In this document: piece by piece, positions 34,478-46,731 of the stretch
How positions within the stretch are numbered: the stretch's first letter is position 1
Layout: every line of letters begins with the position of its first letter
Translations under genes and position numbers: made by a program
Notes under the pieces: generated by a model
Seen by the model: only the letters and a program-made list of their open reading frames with translations
Told to the model about the DNA's origin: nothing
Databases searched by the model: none
NCBI GenBank assembly: GCA_026075535.2
Contig: AP026544.2
Location: 11,222,001-11,286,000, forward strand
Length of the DNA stretch: 64,000 bases
Reading direction: 5' to 3'
Origin: Tricholoma matsutake
Lineage: Eukaryota > Basidiomycota > Agaricomycetes > Agaricales > Tricholomataceae

Positions 34478-34885
34478 AGAACATGTCCCCAAACTCATGG
34501 AGAAGAGGAAGCAAGGAATCAGTAGAGGATTTAGCAGCATTGTTTTTGTGGAAGGCCTCAGTGAGGCATTGGGATATGTTCAATGTAGCACACACCTTGT
34601 GCAATGGACGAATCACAGTGTAGAAGATCCGATCACCTTCCTCCACTTCCTCTGGCTCCTCATCATCATCATCATCAGATCAGGAACCCCCTCTCACTCC
34701 ACCTCAGGCACAGGCAGGGGTCTGGCACAACACTTCTGAGTGCATTGTACTGAGGCCCTTTGTCCACAGTGTTCTTGTCTGGCTTCCATGAAACAAGTGT
34801 GACAGCAGGATGGACACTGGCTCATTGTAACCTCCCCAGTATGCCAGTTGACCTCTGGATTATGGTCTCAAAGCTATAGATAGCC
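34478..34885 (-). pseudogene. Gypsy pol relic, piece 2
   Basis: Aligns to about 61857-62275 of the intact element: EEGDRIFYT, the AEAFHKNNAAKSS region and the linker between protease and RT. It continues piece 1 across the foldback insertion and ends at the left terminus of copy C. Stops and lost CpGs throughout. Confidence 0.88.
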
Positions 34886-35043
34886 CTGTAATTTACCCTC
34901 CCCCACCTATTCCAATCAGATTCCAGTTATTCCAGTTATTTCAACCAGATTCCAGTTACTCCAGATGCTCAACTTAGAGTATATACCCTAATGGATAGTC
35001 AAATTTCAAGTCTCAAAGTGCCTACAAAATATATTTGTGCAGA

Positions 35044-35130
35044 GTAAGGATTGAACTCAAGACATCTTGATGAGAGTGATCACATGACAAACCAAACATG
35101 TGTGCTTAATAAGTTGAGCCACAGGAGAAT
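35044..35130 (-). ncRNA. tRNA-like module M2 (copy C)
   Basis: Minus-strand GAGTTCAATCC and a partly mutated A box (GGCTCAACTTATTAAGCAC). Confidence 0.65.
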
Positions 35131-36571
35131 TATTAGTTAGTAATATAAGGTTTATTCATGACACTCAAACTCACAACTCTATTTTTTTTTCAAAGTAGTT
35201 AAGATTAAATGTTTTTAATTAACCACATCCCTCACATTGAATGCAAGGGAGTGGGGATGATTGTGATTAGTAATATACTACTACTACATACATAAACAAA
35301 AAATCCTCCTGCTCACAAGATGCAAGAGGGAGTTTTATTTATATACATAAAAAGCTAACCCCTCACACCAAATGTGAGGGCAGAGGTAAAAACACAAAAA
35401 AAAAATCCCTCCCCCACACAAAATGGGGGAGGGGGGGCACAATACTAATAAATAAAAGTACAAAAAAATCTGTCCCCATGCAAAGTGTGGGGGAGGGGGA
35501 GGGTCCACAACCCTGCTGTGCTAGGTGTGTTGTCTGTCATTCCACCCACAATCCACCCCATGAGCAGTTGCTTGTAAGGCTGGGGGTGGGTGGCTTGTCG
35601 TTGTTGTTGTTCCACCCATGATCCACCCCATGAGCAGTTGCTCGTGAGGCTGGGGGTGGGTGGTGCATTGTTGTCTCCTATCCCTGCACCTGGGTGTTGT
35701 TCCACCCATGTTCCACCCCATGAGCAGTTGCTTGTAAGGCTGGGGTGGGTGGCTTGTCATTGTTGTTGTTCCACCCATGATCCACCCCACAAGCAGTTGC
35801 TCATGAGGCTGGGGGTGGGTGGTGTGTCATCCTCATCTCCTATCCCTGCACCTGGGCATTGTTCCACCCACATTCTGCCCCACAAGCAGTTGCTCATGAG
35901 GCTGGGAATGGGTGGTGTGTTGTCATTCATTGCCATCATCCCCCATTTGGATTTCTTTTTTTTTTTTTTTGGGGGGGGGGGGTTGGGGCACATCAGTGCA
36001 ATGTGGCATGGTTGGTGGGTGCTTACTAGGCAGGTACCCCCTTCTGGGGTCTCCTGGCATCCCTCTGCACCCTGCTAGCCCATGTTGACAGCCTCACATC
36101 CCATTTGAATGAGGAGGAGGGGATTGGGTGGGCATGGGCATGGGTTGCACATTTTTCATTGTGGTAGGTCATCCCCAGTAGTATACAACCTAAAAAGCAA
36201 TAAAATACAATTAGTTGATTGATAAAACAAAAAGGCAAAAAAAGAAAAAAAAGAAAAACTTATCTATGGCCCAAACAACAGTTGCCATTGTTTGGACTTG
36301 TGTTCCATCCAGTCAGCTTGTTTGAAGGTGGTGGTGATGGTGGGAGTGGGCATGGGAGTGCTGGCAGTGGGTGCACATCCAGTGGTGGTGGTAGAGTGGA
36401 GAGGAGGAGGAGGCAGCATTGACAACAGTGGTGGTGGTTGTGAGCTGGCAGTCACATGTCATGTGTCATGCAATGCATGCAGCTATGCATATGGCTGGTT
36501 ACTACACCCTTAATTGGGTAATAAAGGTATTAAAGGGTAATAAAGGTATTGAATGTAGGTAGGAATAAATC

Positions 36572-36646
36572 CTTGGTAGATCAGTGGTTAAGCATGTTGT
36601 TCTGTGTGTAGACCCATGTAGACCCAAGGTCGAGTGTTCAATTCTT
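36572..36646 (+). ncRNA. tRNA-like module M1 (copy C)
   Basis: TGGTAGATCAGTGGTTAAGC followed by GTGTTCAATTCTT. The region between the boxes has a short duplication (GACCCATGTAGACCCA). Confidence 0.68.
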
Positions 36647-37326
36647 GCTGTATGTGAAACTTTTATTTGGGAAAGCACATGCATTCCGGTTGTAAATTGG
36701 ATCCTTATTCCAACTGGAATTGTCCTGCATAGGGAAAACTACATACAAAAAAAATTCCACTGGACTCCAGAAATTCCAGAAATTCCAGCTGGAATAACTG
36801 GAATCCAACCAGAATAGGTGGGGGAGTGTAATGTACTCCTCATCTGTACCCCATTTCTGAGCAACAACAGATTGCCAATAGGGCTAAAAGCCACAGACAC
36901 TATCAAAGGTAAGTATCATACTTCTAACTGGCTGCAAATTTATGCCATAGTAACATGGGTAGCAACAAACCTGAACTTCAAGATAGATGGCAATCAAAAT
37001 ACCATGGGAGGGCATTGCAAAACAAGTAAATTTCTTACTAAAGTCTAAACTAGATCTATCTTGATCTCATTCTAGTATGTCTATTGTAGTGTAGTGATTG
37101 GCATGGCGGTCTCTGCATCAGCATCTGTGAATGGCAAACCTTCATCTGAGCAAAGGTACATCTCCTTCAGTTCTTTCCAGCAACCCCTATATTCAAACTA
37201 CCATAGTAAAAATCTTCCCTACTGCTGCAAGAGATTTGCACAACTGTCCCTGAGTTTAATACACTCATCAATACACACCCACAAAATATGTTGACACTCT
37301 GTGGTCCACTTACTATGCATTTTCAG

Positions 37327-37574
37327 GCAACAAGGACCTTCTTGGCAATGCAGTTCAAACTTTCTCAAGGTACCAAAAGTCCATTCAACAGTACAAGGAT
37401 GAGATATTGCAGTTGGGAGGGGTAGATTCAGAATGGCATGAGGTGAACAAGCTGTCTAAATGGGTGTGCGAGGTTGTACATTGGATCAAGGAGATATTTT
37501 GCTTGGCCTTGGTTGATCCCAATGGGTTGATTGCATCACATGCAACAAAACAGCTAATGTATCAGGTAGTTTGA
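37327..37574 (+). CDS. Hypothetical coding exon, 3' end of an unknown gene
   Basis: After a TTTTCAG splice-acceptor-like site, a frame of about 82 codons stays open to a TGA at 37572-37574. It has a charged helical composition (KSIQQYKDEILQLGG, WVCEVVHWIKEIFCLALVDP). No family recognised. It may be the last exon of a decayed gene whose upstream exons lie in 36840-37300. Confidence 0.3.
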
Positions 37575-37721
37575 GATGAATTCATAGTGCACATGCATTC
37601 AGAGCATCAAGGCAAAGCAAGAAATATTGACAGCAATATGTGATACATGGCTGGCTAGCAAAACAAGGAGCAAACACTGTACATACAATGCCAACACCAA
37701 TGCAACCCTATCAACCCCAAC

Positions 37722-38175
37722 TAGTGTTTTAAGGTTAGGTTAGGTTCGGTTTTTTGACCCTATGATGGGTAGACCATAACTGCAACCGGTCTAGGACCAA
37801 CCCAGACATTGGGGGGACCTAACCAGACTGACTAAGACTGGTCTTTCTCAGTTAATAGACCGAAAAAAGACTGGTTAGGACCAGTTTTTTGTTGTGAAAT
37901 TTGTTGTACTATAAAACCGATATGTATCTCACCAAATATTACCCCAAACATTTAACCGTCATACCGAAGGATAGATATTGTAATTCCCCAGAATTTGATT
38001 CAATTTTTAAGAGATTCCATCAAGGTTTGACTGAGATATGGCCAAAACTGAAGTGCAGTGTATTAGTTTGTGGCTTGTAGTTTGCAGTTGTAGTATGTAG
38101 TTACAACTTGTCAGGGCTGTTAAATGAATCAAATTGTCATGGTACAGATGTTTATATGTGTTATATTTATGCCTT
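37722..38175. mobile_element. Truncated relative of the nested hAT-like element
   Basis: Starts TAGTGTTTTAAGG and then matches the complement of 11583 back to about 11120 (for example AATAGACCGAAAAAAGACTGG and ATATGTATCTCA). Homology fades near 38175 and the opposite terminus is missing. Confidence 0.7.
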
Positions 38176-38220
38176 GGATAATGTCTAAATGCACCTAATA
38201 CTTCACTGCTGGGGCTGGGT

Positions 38221-38592
38221 GCTGTTTCCTCTGGAAACATGGATCAGGATATGTGTTTTGAGATTTCTGATCCATGTTTCCATGAGAAATATTCACAGGT
38301 GAAATCTTAAAAACATGAATCATGTTTGTCAGCTGTTTTAATTTAAAAAATCAAACATTTATCTAAGAATTTTTCTCTAAGAAACAGGTAGAAAAAATGG
38401 AAAGTGTTTCCACATTGTTTACTTTAAAAATTTGTTACATTTTCTTACCATGTTTCTAAGAAATAAATGTATCAAGGATCCATGCATGTGTCTGTTGAAA
38501 AACCTTATAGTTTATGTATCAGAAATACACTTCAGAAACATTACATGTGTTTCCAATTGAGAAAACACATGACATTTTTCCATGGGAAACAC
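38221..38592. mobile_element. Possible MITE with TGTTTCC ends
   Basis: Imperfect inverted ends (TGTTTCCTCTGGAAACATG against the complement of CATTTTTCCATGGGAAACA), with repeated GGAAACA/TGTTTCC motifs in an AT-rich interior. No target duplication found. Confidence 0.35.
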
Positions 38593-39370
38593 AAAAAGAT
38601 ACATCAATCACCCCGCTCATCACGTTGATGATCATGCAATGAGCAACTCCCACTGGGACTCACTCAATGGGTATGGGCATGATGGACACTCAGAGGGTCA
38701 CTCATGCAATAAGATCCAGCAGCTTGGTCTTATCAGTAAAATTTGCAGTTGTATTTTGTATGTAACTGGTCGGCTACTACTTGGAAGAACTTGAAAACAA
38801 AGAATTGCCTGGCGCCAAAGGGAATGGATAACAGCTTGTAGATGAAGGTCCCAAACTCAACACATATCAGTGTGAGGCTTGAAATGGCAGAACTACTGTG
38901 ACATTGTACATGTGGTGCTCAATGCTCAATGGCATGAGGGTTGCAGTGGGTTTGAACATACTGTAACCACCAAGGGTAAGAATACCACACAATTATCACA
39001 AGAAAAACAAGACCTGCCTGTCGCCAAAGGGTCTCAATAACCTTGTAGATGCAGGTCCCAAGCTCAATGCATGTCCACATGAGATTTGTAAACTGTTACA
39101 GCATCATGACAAGCAGGACCTCATCATGCTTGCAAGAACTTGAGATGGATGTTAAGATTGATAACACCATCAGTGACCTCAAGGCCATCAACAATTTGGT
39201 GAGTGTAGACATGGGTGACACCAGTGTACGAGTCATGCGACTCGGCATTTTATTTGTCGACTTTCTGGAAGCTTGAGGGAGACAGATTAATATTCTCTGT
39301 TGAGTGTTAGTTAGTGCTATCATAGACAGTGGTGTTGAGCCTTTTGGGAAGTCCCAACATTGGGCCTGGT

Positions 39371-39744
39371 TAGTGTTGCCACTGGCTCAGCCGAGGTTTT
39401 TCAATAAAATGGCTATAGCATACCAGATAAATTTCCTAAATTCACTAGGATATTTGAGCATATGGACGAGCCCATAAGCTGAGGGGTCTTCTGCCAACAT
39501 TATCTGACCAGATCCCCCATTCCTGACTTATTCACTCGGCTTTGATTTCAAGCTGAGCCATCAAGCCAAATTTTGTTTATTAAATAACTCAGGGAGAATT
39601 GATCAGTTCAACTAATTTTGGCAGACAACCCCTTGGCTTATGAGCCCATCCACATGCTCAAATATCTTGGTGAATTTAGGAAATCTACCTGGCATGCTAT
39701 AGCCATTTTATTGAAAAACATTGGCTGAGCCAGTGGCAACACTA
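39371..39744. mobile_element. hAT-type foldback MITE (374 bp)
   Basis: Begins TAGTGTTGCCACTGGCTCAG, ends with the complement, and is flanked by a perfect 8-bp duplication GGCCTGGT (39363-39370 and 39745-39752). The inverted arms extend about 120 bases each. The TAGNG start and 8-bp duplication fit hAT. Confidence 0.92.
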
Positions 39745-40069
39745 GGCCTGGTGATGGTACAAAATACAGTGGTGGTGAAGACCATAGTGGTGGTATGGCC
39801 CTTGAATACGATAGTGCAGTTAGTTCAGAGGGACAGAATGTACCTGTTGGTAATGATGAAGTAGCAGAGCGTTCTGATGTGCATTCTGCTGTTGAATGTG
39901 ATATAGATAGTGCTGGTGCTCATGTTTGAGGCACTGCTTGTTACTCCCTCCCACTTTCTCTGCTCACAGTCACACTTATCCCACTCTTTAAGAACCACCA
40001 CATCGTTCTCTATGAACCTCAAGACTAGAAACTGACTCTCCTGTGAGCAGCTGCCTGTCCACATCCCTG

Positions 40070-41000
40070 ATGGTGAAAGTCAGGAATGACATCCGCCACC
40101 TCCACATAGGGAATATTCTTATAGCAGATGTTAGAGTGGCAGTGGCAGGTGCAGATGAAATTGGATTGCTCTGTTATCCTCCTACCAAAGAAGTATGATT
40201 AGCATCTAGGATCTGGTTAATAGCTATGGTAGGCAGCCTATGCATGTCATACATCCTCCCTCTCTCCCATGGATGGAAGACAAGGTCAAGAGTCACTGTG
40301 ACCTGGTATCTCTGCCATAGACAACATAGAGAGGGAGGAGTACATAGGGTGTCAATTTCATTTGCCATCATGAGTGAAGTAGTGAAAGAATGCCTGTGTC
40401 GGAACCCACTTCCTTGTTATCTTACTCCATGTTGACCTTCTCATGGTAAATGATATCATTGTCTCCAACAACATCTATGTCTTGATAACAATTTGCAGCC
40501 ACCTTAGTAGCTGGAGTGGAACATAGTGCCTCGGGCTCCTCCTCAACCCTAGCAGCACTGCATTCAGGTTCAGACTGGGATGGAAGTGGAAGTCAATAGG
40601 TATGTATGCAGTAGGGCTCTATGCAGAGGCATGCACCAGCATACTCTATGCTGAGGATATATCACACACACTCAGCTTCTGCCACCTGAGCATCACCAGG
40701 AGCACTAACATGCCATGTGCAGTGGACTCCACCAATTCAGCCACAACAAACCTCGTCCAACACCAACATCACATGTCTTATGGCACCCAATGCCAAGTGA
40801 GATGAGGAGTGAGATATAAGATGTAAACAGCAAGTTGAAAACATTGTGGATCAATGCATTAAACTCAACACATCGGCATAAGGTTTTGATCCCACAATTG
40901 TGTGAATCTGTTGGTAGGAATTCAGATATCTTCAGTTGAAAACCTGACATAAACACAGACAGCATGAGGGGTTTGAGAATGCTGTGATGGCCAGAGCTGG
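40070..41000. other. Stretch between array units, nothing recognised
   Basis: Short open frames only. The 40590-40780 segment looks unrelated to the array. Confidence 0.3.
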
Positions 41001-44000
41001 GGAGTAGCAATGCAACACAATTGTCCCAAGAAAAACATGAGTTGCCTGCCACTGAAGGGGATCGATAGCAGTCATTGCACATGGAGGAGATAATGAGAAA
41101 CAGCTTGCTGAGCGAATATGAACTGACTTACCACATAGTCAGACATAACCCGTAACTAATAATTGCCCCCAGCAGATAACCAGATGGTCATCTGCTAGCA
41201 ACCAAGAGGCAAAAAAGACAAATTGTTGCAGCTAAGCAGGACTTTGTACATTGCATACTCAGAAGTACCACTGTGATGTTCAACTTGTGGTGCTCAATGC
41301 TCAATGGCATGAGGGATTTGCATGTGCTATGACCACTGGGACTTTGGAGTAAGAATATGACAGTCTTCACAAGAAAAACAAGAGCAGATCCATAGTAGTC
41401 ATTGAAACTGGAGGAGATAATGAGAAACAGCTTGCTGAGTGAAGATAAACTGACTTACCACATAGTCAGACATAACCAAAGCTGATAATCTCCCCCAGCA
41501 GATATCATCCACTAACAACCAGAGGCAAATTTGACAAAGTAAACTAGCATCATCGCAGAGTAGAAAAGAGCGAGGGGAAAGGATAGCCTCTGGAAAGCTA
41601 GCCACGAGTTGCCTGGTGCTGAAGGGGATGGATAACATCTTGTAGATGTAGTCCCAAACTCAATGCATATCAGCATGAGGCTTGCATATACTGGAAATGG
41701 CAGAACTACCATGATGTTCTACTTGTGGTGCTCAACGCTCAATGGCATGAGGGGTTTGAGTGTACTGCAATTGCCAAGGGTAAGAATACCACACAATTAT
41801 CACAAGAAACACAAAACCTGCCTGTCACCAAAGGCACCTTGTAGACACAGGTCCCAAGCTCAGCACATGTCCACATGAGATTTGCAAACTGTTACATCAT
41901 CATGACAAGCAGGACTTCATCATGCTTGCACAAACTTGAGGTGGAAGAATTGTGTTCTGGTGCTCAACACTCAATGGTGTGAGGGGTTTGAATGTACTGT
42001 AACCGCTGAGGGCAAGAATACCACACAATTATCACAAGAATGAAGAGTTGCCTGGTGCCAAAGGGGATGGATAACATCTTGTAGATGTAGTCCCAAACTC
42101 AACACATATCAGCATGAGGCTTGCATACACTGGAAATGGCAGAACTACTGTGACATTCTCCTTGCGGTGCTCTATGCTCAATGGTGTGAGGGGTTTGAGT
42201 GTACTGTAACTGCTGAGGGTAAGAATACCACACAATCATCACAAGAAAAACAGAAGCTGCCTGTCACCAAAGGGTCTCAATAACATCCTGTAGTAGAGGC
42301 AGGTCCCAAGCTCAATGCATGTCCATGTGAGAATTCCAAACTGCTACATCGTCACAACAAGCAGGACTTCATCATGCTTGCACAAACTTGAGGTGGAAGT
42401 ATTGTGTTCTGGTGCTCAACACTCAACAGCATGAGGAGTTTGAACTTTGAAGGAGTTGTGGACAAAACTATACAAATTTGCCCAAGTCTTTAGGGCCAGT
42501 TAGACATTGGATATGCTCATCGACATTGCTCATCAGCGATCATTGATCATTGATCATCCCTCGGTGTTCAACAATCTGGCAATGGCTGTCACAACTCCTT
42601 CAAACTCCTCATGCTGTTGAGTGTTGAGCACTGCAAGGAGAACATCACAGTAGTTCTGCCATTTCCAGTATATACAAGCCTCACACTGATATGGGTTGAG
42701 TTTGGGACCTACATCTACAACATGTTATCCATCCCCTTCGGCACCAAGCAACTCTTCATTCTTGTGATAATTGTGTGGTATTCTTGCCCTCAGCAGTTAC
42801 AGTACATTCAAACCCCTCACGCCATTGAGCATTGAGCACCAGAACATAATTCTTCCACCTCAAGTTCTTGCAACCATGATGAAGTCCTGCTTGTCATGAC
42901 ACTGTAACAGTTTGCAAATCTCATGCAGACATGCAGTGAGCTTGGGACCTGCATCTACTACAAGGTGTTATTGAGACCCTTTGGTGACAGGCAGGTCTTG
43001 TTTTTCTTGTGATCTTTGTGTGATGTCATTTTAGGTTCTTCCAAGTTTGTGCCCAAAGAAGTCATCCTCATGCTGATATACATTCAGTTTGGGACCTTCA
43101 TCTACAAGCTGTTATCCATCCCCTTTGGTGCCAGGCAACCCTAAGTCCAGGTGGTTACAACACACTGCAACCCTCACACCATTGAGTGTTGAGCATGGCA
43201 AGTCACATGTCATGGAAGTTCTGCCATTTCCAGTTCTTACAAATATACAACCAATGAAGTCCTGGTTACTGTGAGGCTGCAACAGTTGTTAATTATCATG
43301 CCGATATGCATTGAGTTTGGGACCAACATCTACAAGCTGTTATCCATTCCCTTCAGTGCCAGGCAACTCTTGTTTTTCTCACAATGATGGTGTCATATTC
43401 TTGTCCCAACTTCCTGCCCTTACAGCATGCTGAAACCCCACATGCCATTGAGTGTTGAGCACTCCAAGTCGAATGTCATGGTAGTTCTGCCATTTCAAGT
43501 TCTTACAAGTATGCAACTGATGAAGTCCAGGTTACTGTGATGGTGCAATGGTTGTTAATTATCACACTGATATGTGTTGAGTTTGGGAACTTCATCTACA
43601 CACTGTTATCCATCCCCTTTGGCACCAGGCAACTTGTGACTAGCTTTCCAGAGGCTATCCTTGACACTTGTTCTTTTCTACTCTGTGACAATGCTAATTT
43701 AATTTGTTGAATTTACCTCTGGTTGTTAGTGGATGTTATCTGCTGTGGGAGATTATCAGCTTTGGTTATGTCTGACTACATGGTAGGTCAGTTTTTCTTC
43801 ACTCAGCAAGCTGTTTCTCATTATCTCCTCCAGTTACAATGACTACTATGGATCTGCTCTTGTTTTTCTTGTGAAGACTGTTGTATTCTTACTCCAAAGT
43901 CCTGGCAGTTGCAGCATGCTCCAACCCCTCATGCCATTGAGCATTGAGCATTGCAAGGAGAATGTCTTGGTAGCTCTGCCATTTCCAGTATATGGAAGCC

Positions 44001-45271
44001 TCACGCTGATTTGCATTGAGTTTGGGACCTTAATCTATAAGCTGTTATCCATCCCCTTCTGCACCAGGCAACTCATGACTAGCTTTCCAGAGGCTATCCT
44101 TGCCACTTGTTCTTTTCTACTCTGCGACAATGTTAGTTTACTCTGCCGAATTTACCTCTGGTTGTTAGTGGATGTTATCTGCTGATGTTGATTATCCGTG
44201 TTGATTATGTCTGATTATGTGGTAAGTCAAGTCTTTCTGCACTTAGCCAGATGTTTCTCATTATCTCCTCCAGTTACCACACCTGCCTTGGTATTGAACC
44301 CTGAGTCTCAAGGAGGCTCTCTGAGAGATGGCCCTGCTGTACATCTCAATCACATTATCATACATATGGATAGCTTGATTGTTTATTTATGGTCCAACCA
44401 AAGATACACGAGTTCTTGCTGATGGAGCTTGGAATTGAATTTGTGACCTACATCTGCATGCTGTGATCCATCCCCTTGGCAGTCCAATATCTAACCAGCC
44501 CTAAAGACTTTGGAACTTTTGTCATTTCAACTTTCAACTTTCCTGTTTGCCAACATCCAGCTGTCGCAACTCATTCAACCTCCTCATGCTGTTGAGTGTT
44601 GAGCACCAGAACACAGTTCTTCCACCTTACGTTCTTGCAAGTGTGATGAAGTCCTGCTTGCCGTGACACTATAACAGTTTGCAATTCTCAAGCAGACATG
44701 CATTGAGCTTGGGACCTGCATCTACTGCAAGATGTTATCAAGACCCTTTGGTGACAGGCAGGTCTTGTTTTTCTTGTGATAATTGTGTGGTATTCTTACC
44801 TTCGGCGATTACAGTACATTCAAACCCCTCACACCATTGAGCATTGAGCACCGCAAGGAGCATGTCATGGTAGTTCTTCCACCTCAAGTTCTTCCATGCA
44901 TGATGAAGTCCTGGTTGCCATAAACCTTATGTCAGTGTACATCATGTTTGGGACCAACATTTACATGCTATTATTGATCCCCTTGGGCAGCAGGCAACTT
45001 GGGTTTCTCATGTCTCTTATGTTGCTCACCCAGAATTTTGGGGAAATGCTCGGGGAGCATGAATGTATCAATACAGTAGATGCATCAATAGTCACATCAT
45101 CCCAATAATCATGCACTTGGACTGGCTTAGTGTGCATGGACAGGACAGATGCTAGAGGCAACTTGGTTGGATTCCACATCAACTATGAGTACATAAGGAT
45201 TAGCCCTCCATATCAGATATGTAGAAACTATGTGACATAAAAGTTAGCTAGAATATCATTCCAGTGACAGT

Positions 45272-45590
45272 TCAACATACCTGGGATAGGGATGTAATAA
45301 CAGCAACCATCTTGCCTTCCCAGGGAATGACACATTTGGCAAAGTGGGAGTGAACCTGTTCAACAGGCATTGCCTCCAAGTTGGACTCTAGCTCATAGTC
45401 CCACATATGCATTCCTAGGTGAGGATACTCCAGGTATGGGTCATGGGATATCTGTGCATGTTGGTGGTAGTGGCCAATAACCCAGGTTCCCTGTAAGACT
45501 TGTTGGTTGATGTCAGTTGGGAATTGGAGAATCCTGTCAATAGAAAATGGAGTGTCATTTCCATGAAATTGTACACTGCTGTTTCCTTCA
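45272..45590 (-). pseudogene. Unidentified protein-coding relic
   Basis: A minus-strand frame with good coding character (DRILQFPTDINQQVLQGTWV, then HLGMHMWDYELESNLEAMPV) ends where the free-standing M1 module begins at 45593. I do not recognise it. It could belong to the same dispersed gene as the Plavaka relic, or be independent. Confidence 0.35.
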
Positions 45591-45592
45591 TG

Positions 45593-45916
45593 TGGTAGCT
45601 CAGTGGTAAGCATGCTGGTTTGTGTGCAGACCCAAGGTCAAGGGTTCAATTCTTGATGTGTGTTGAACTTTTACTTGGGAAAGCACGTGCATTCCCATTA
45701 TTCTGGTTAGTCCAGTTATTCCTGTTATTCTGGTTGTGATGAGTCTGGTCAGATTCCAGGGATTCTGGGTGTAAATTTCCAACTGGAATTGTGCTGCATA
45801 GGGAAAACTACATACAAAAAACATTCCACCAGATTCCAGAAATTCCAGAAATTCCAGAAATTCCAGCCAGACAAACCGGAATCCAACCAGAATAGGTGGG
45901 GGAGTGTAAAGTACTC
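45593..45916 (+). mobile_element. Free-standing M1 module: tRNA-like head plus TIR tail
   Basis: A 324-bp copy of just the 5' end module: TGGTAGCTCAGTGG at its start, GGTTCAATTCTTG, the conserved tail, and GTGGGGGAGTGTAAAGTACTC at its end. It begins exactly at the tRNA-like head. No target duplication and no poly-A were seen. Either a truncated element, a solo end left by deletion, or a SINE that shares its tail with the larger elements. Confidence 0.7.
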
Positions 45917-46723
45917 CCTAAAGTATACATACAGGTGCATGTGAAATTCACCCCATTCCAGAATTCAAGCAAAGTGTCAAAAATAGATGTCAGGTATGAG
46001 TTGATCTGATCAACATTAGGCTCATTTGGGCCAGGGATGATGTCTGCGACAAACATATTTTCAGGATTATAGTGTTCTTCGATTGGGAGATGGATGCAGA
46101 CTAGTGCTAGGACCCCAGTGGAGATCTTCTTCCCTGCTTGCTTATTGCCCAGTGGGTTGAAAAAATTGAAGCCAAGGGAAAAGAGGTATCATCCAGTGTC
46201 TTCTCCATTAGTGTGGCTAAAATGTGTTGCCCCACCTGGACCTTTGAAACTTCAAATGACTGAGCCTTGAAAGATATCCCTCAACATCCCATCTGGTGAC
46301 TGAGCCATTCTGTCCCATGCCTTATCCATCTTTTCCTCATACCCAGTGCAAGCCAGTAATCCTGACATCCAATCATCGAAGTCAAATGTGATGTAAGTCT
46401 TGATTGGGACATTGATACGGATATCCTGGACAGTTTTGGGGCAAATGAGCAGTTCACCACAATGTGAGCTATACCAACGAAAATTGCACCTCTCCTGATA
46501 GACCGGGATGAGTGTTTCACCGTCATATGTAGGTTTATATGTGGCATGACATTCAGGGCAGACTGCATGTACTGTAGCTTTTGCTTCGAGGTTGAACTTC
46601 TCTGTGACTGCATGAAGATCTTGAGGGAACCCACTGAGGATGGCTTGGAAGTATGCTGAGAATGGATTGTCCCCAAAAGCTGCAAAAAGAGTGGTCTGTA
46701 CAATGTAATAGCACATGGAGAAT

Positions 46724-46731
46724 AACCAGTA
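46724..46731. repeat. Target duplication of copy D, left
   Basis: AACCAGTA, identical to 48789-48796. Confidence 0.93.

Larger units (their letters stand above)
34886..36838 (-). mobile_element. Copy C: tRNA-capped TIR element, reverse orientation (1953 bp)
   Basis: Left end CTGTAATTTACCCTCCCCCA, right end GGGGGAGTGTAATGTACTC. Same parts as copy B but reversed: M2 (35044-35130, minus), stem-loop ladder (35225-35505), hairpin minisatellite (35530-35930), intron-like cassette (36190-36300, decayed), GTG-triplet block (36325-36440), M1 (36572-36646, plus). No target duplication: the left flank is the gypsy relic, the right flank is unrelated, so a deletion or recombination has affected one side. 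Confidence 0.85.
38780..45050. repeat. Multi-kilobase inverted array of a 200-220 bp unit
   Basis: A unit containing GGGACCTACATCTACAAG, GTTATCCATCCCCTT, GGCACCAGGCAACTC and TTGTTTTTCTTGTGA occurs at least a dozen times. Left of about 42460 the copies read in reverse complement; right of about 42590 they read forward. A second version has GAGACCCTTTGGTGACAGGC. The centre is palindromic: GAAGGAGTTGTG (42447) against CACAACTCCTTC (42589), extending through GTGTTGAGCAC on both sides. Some copies are joined to a longer segment with CCAGAGGCTATCCTTG and GTTAGTGGATGTTATCTGC. No frame is conserved across copies, so I do not call it coding. A hAT-type MITE sits inside the left arm. Confidence 0.75.

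Noticed and set aside
34374..34646. 90-codon frame starting MEEGDRIFYTVIRP as a separate gene
   Set aside because: It is the decayed gypsy Pol fragment, running into the foldback element.
35930..35990. Poly-T/poly-G tract as a functional switch or telomere-like sequence
   Set aside because: It is the homopolymer part of the conserved core block, variable in length in all copies.
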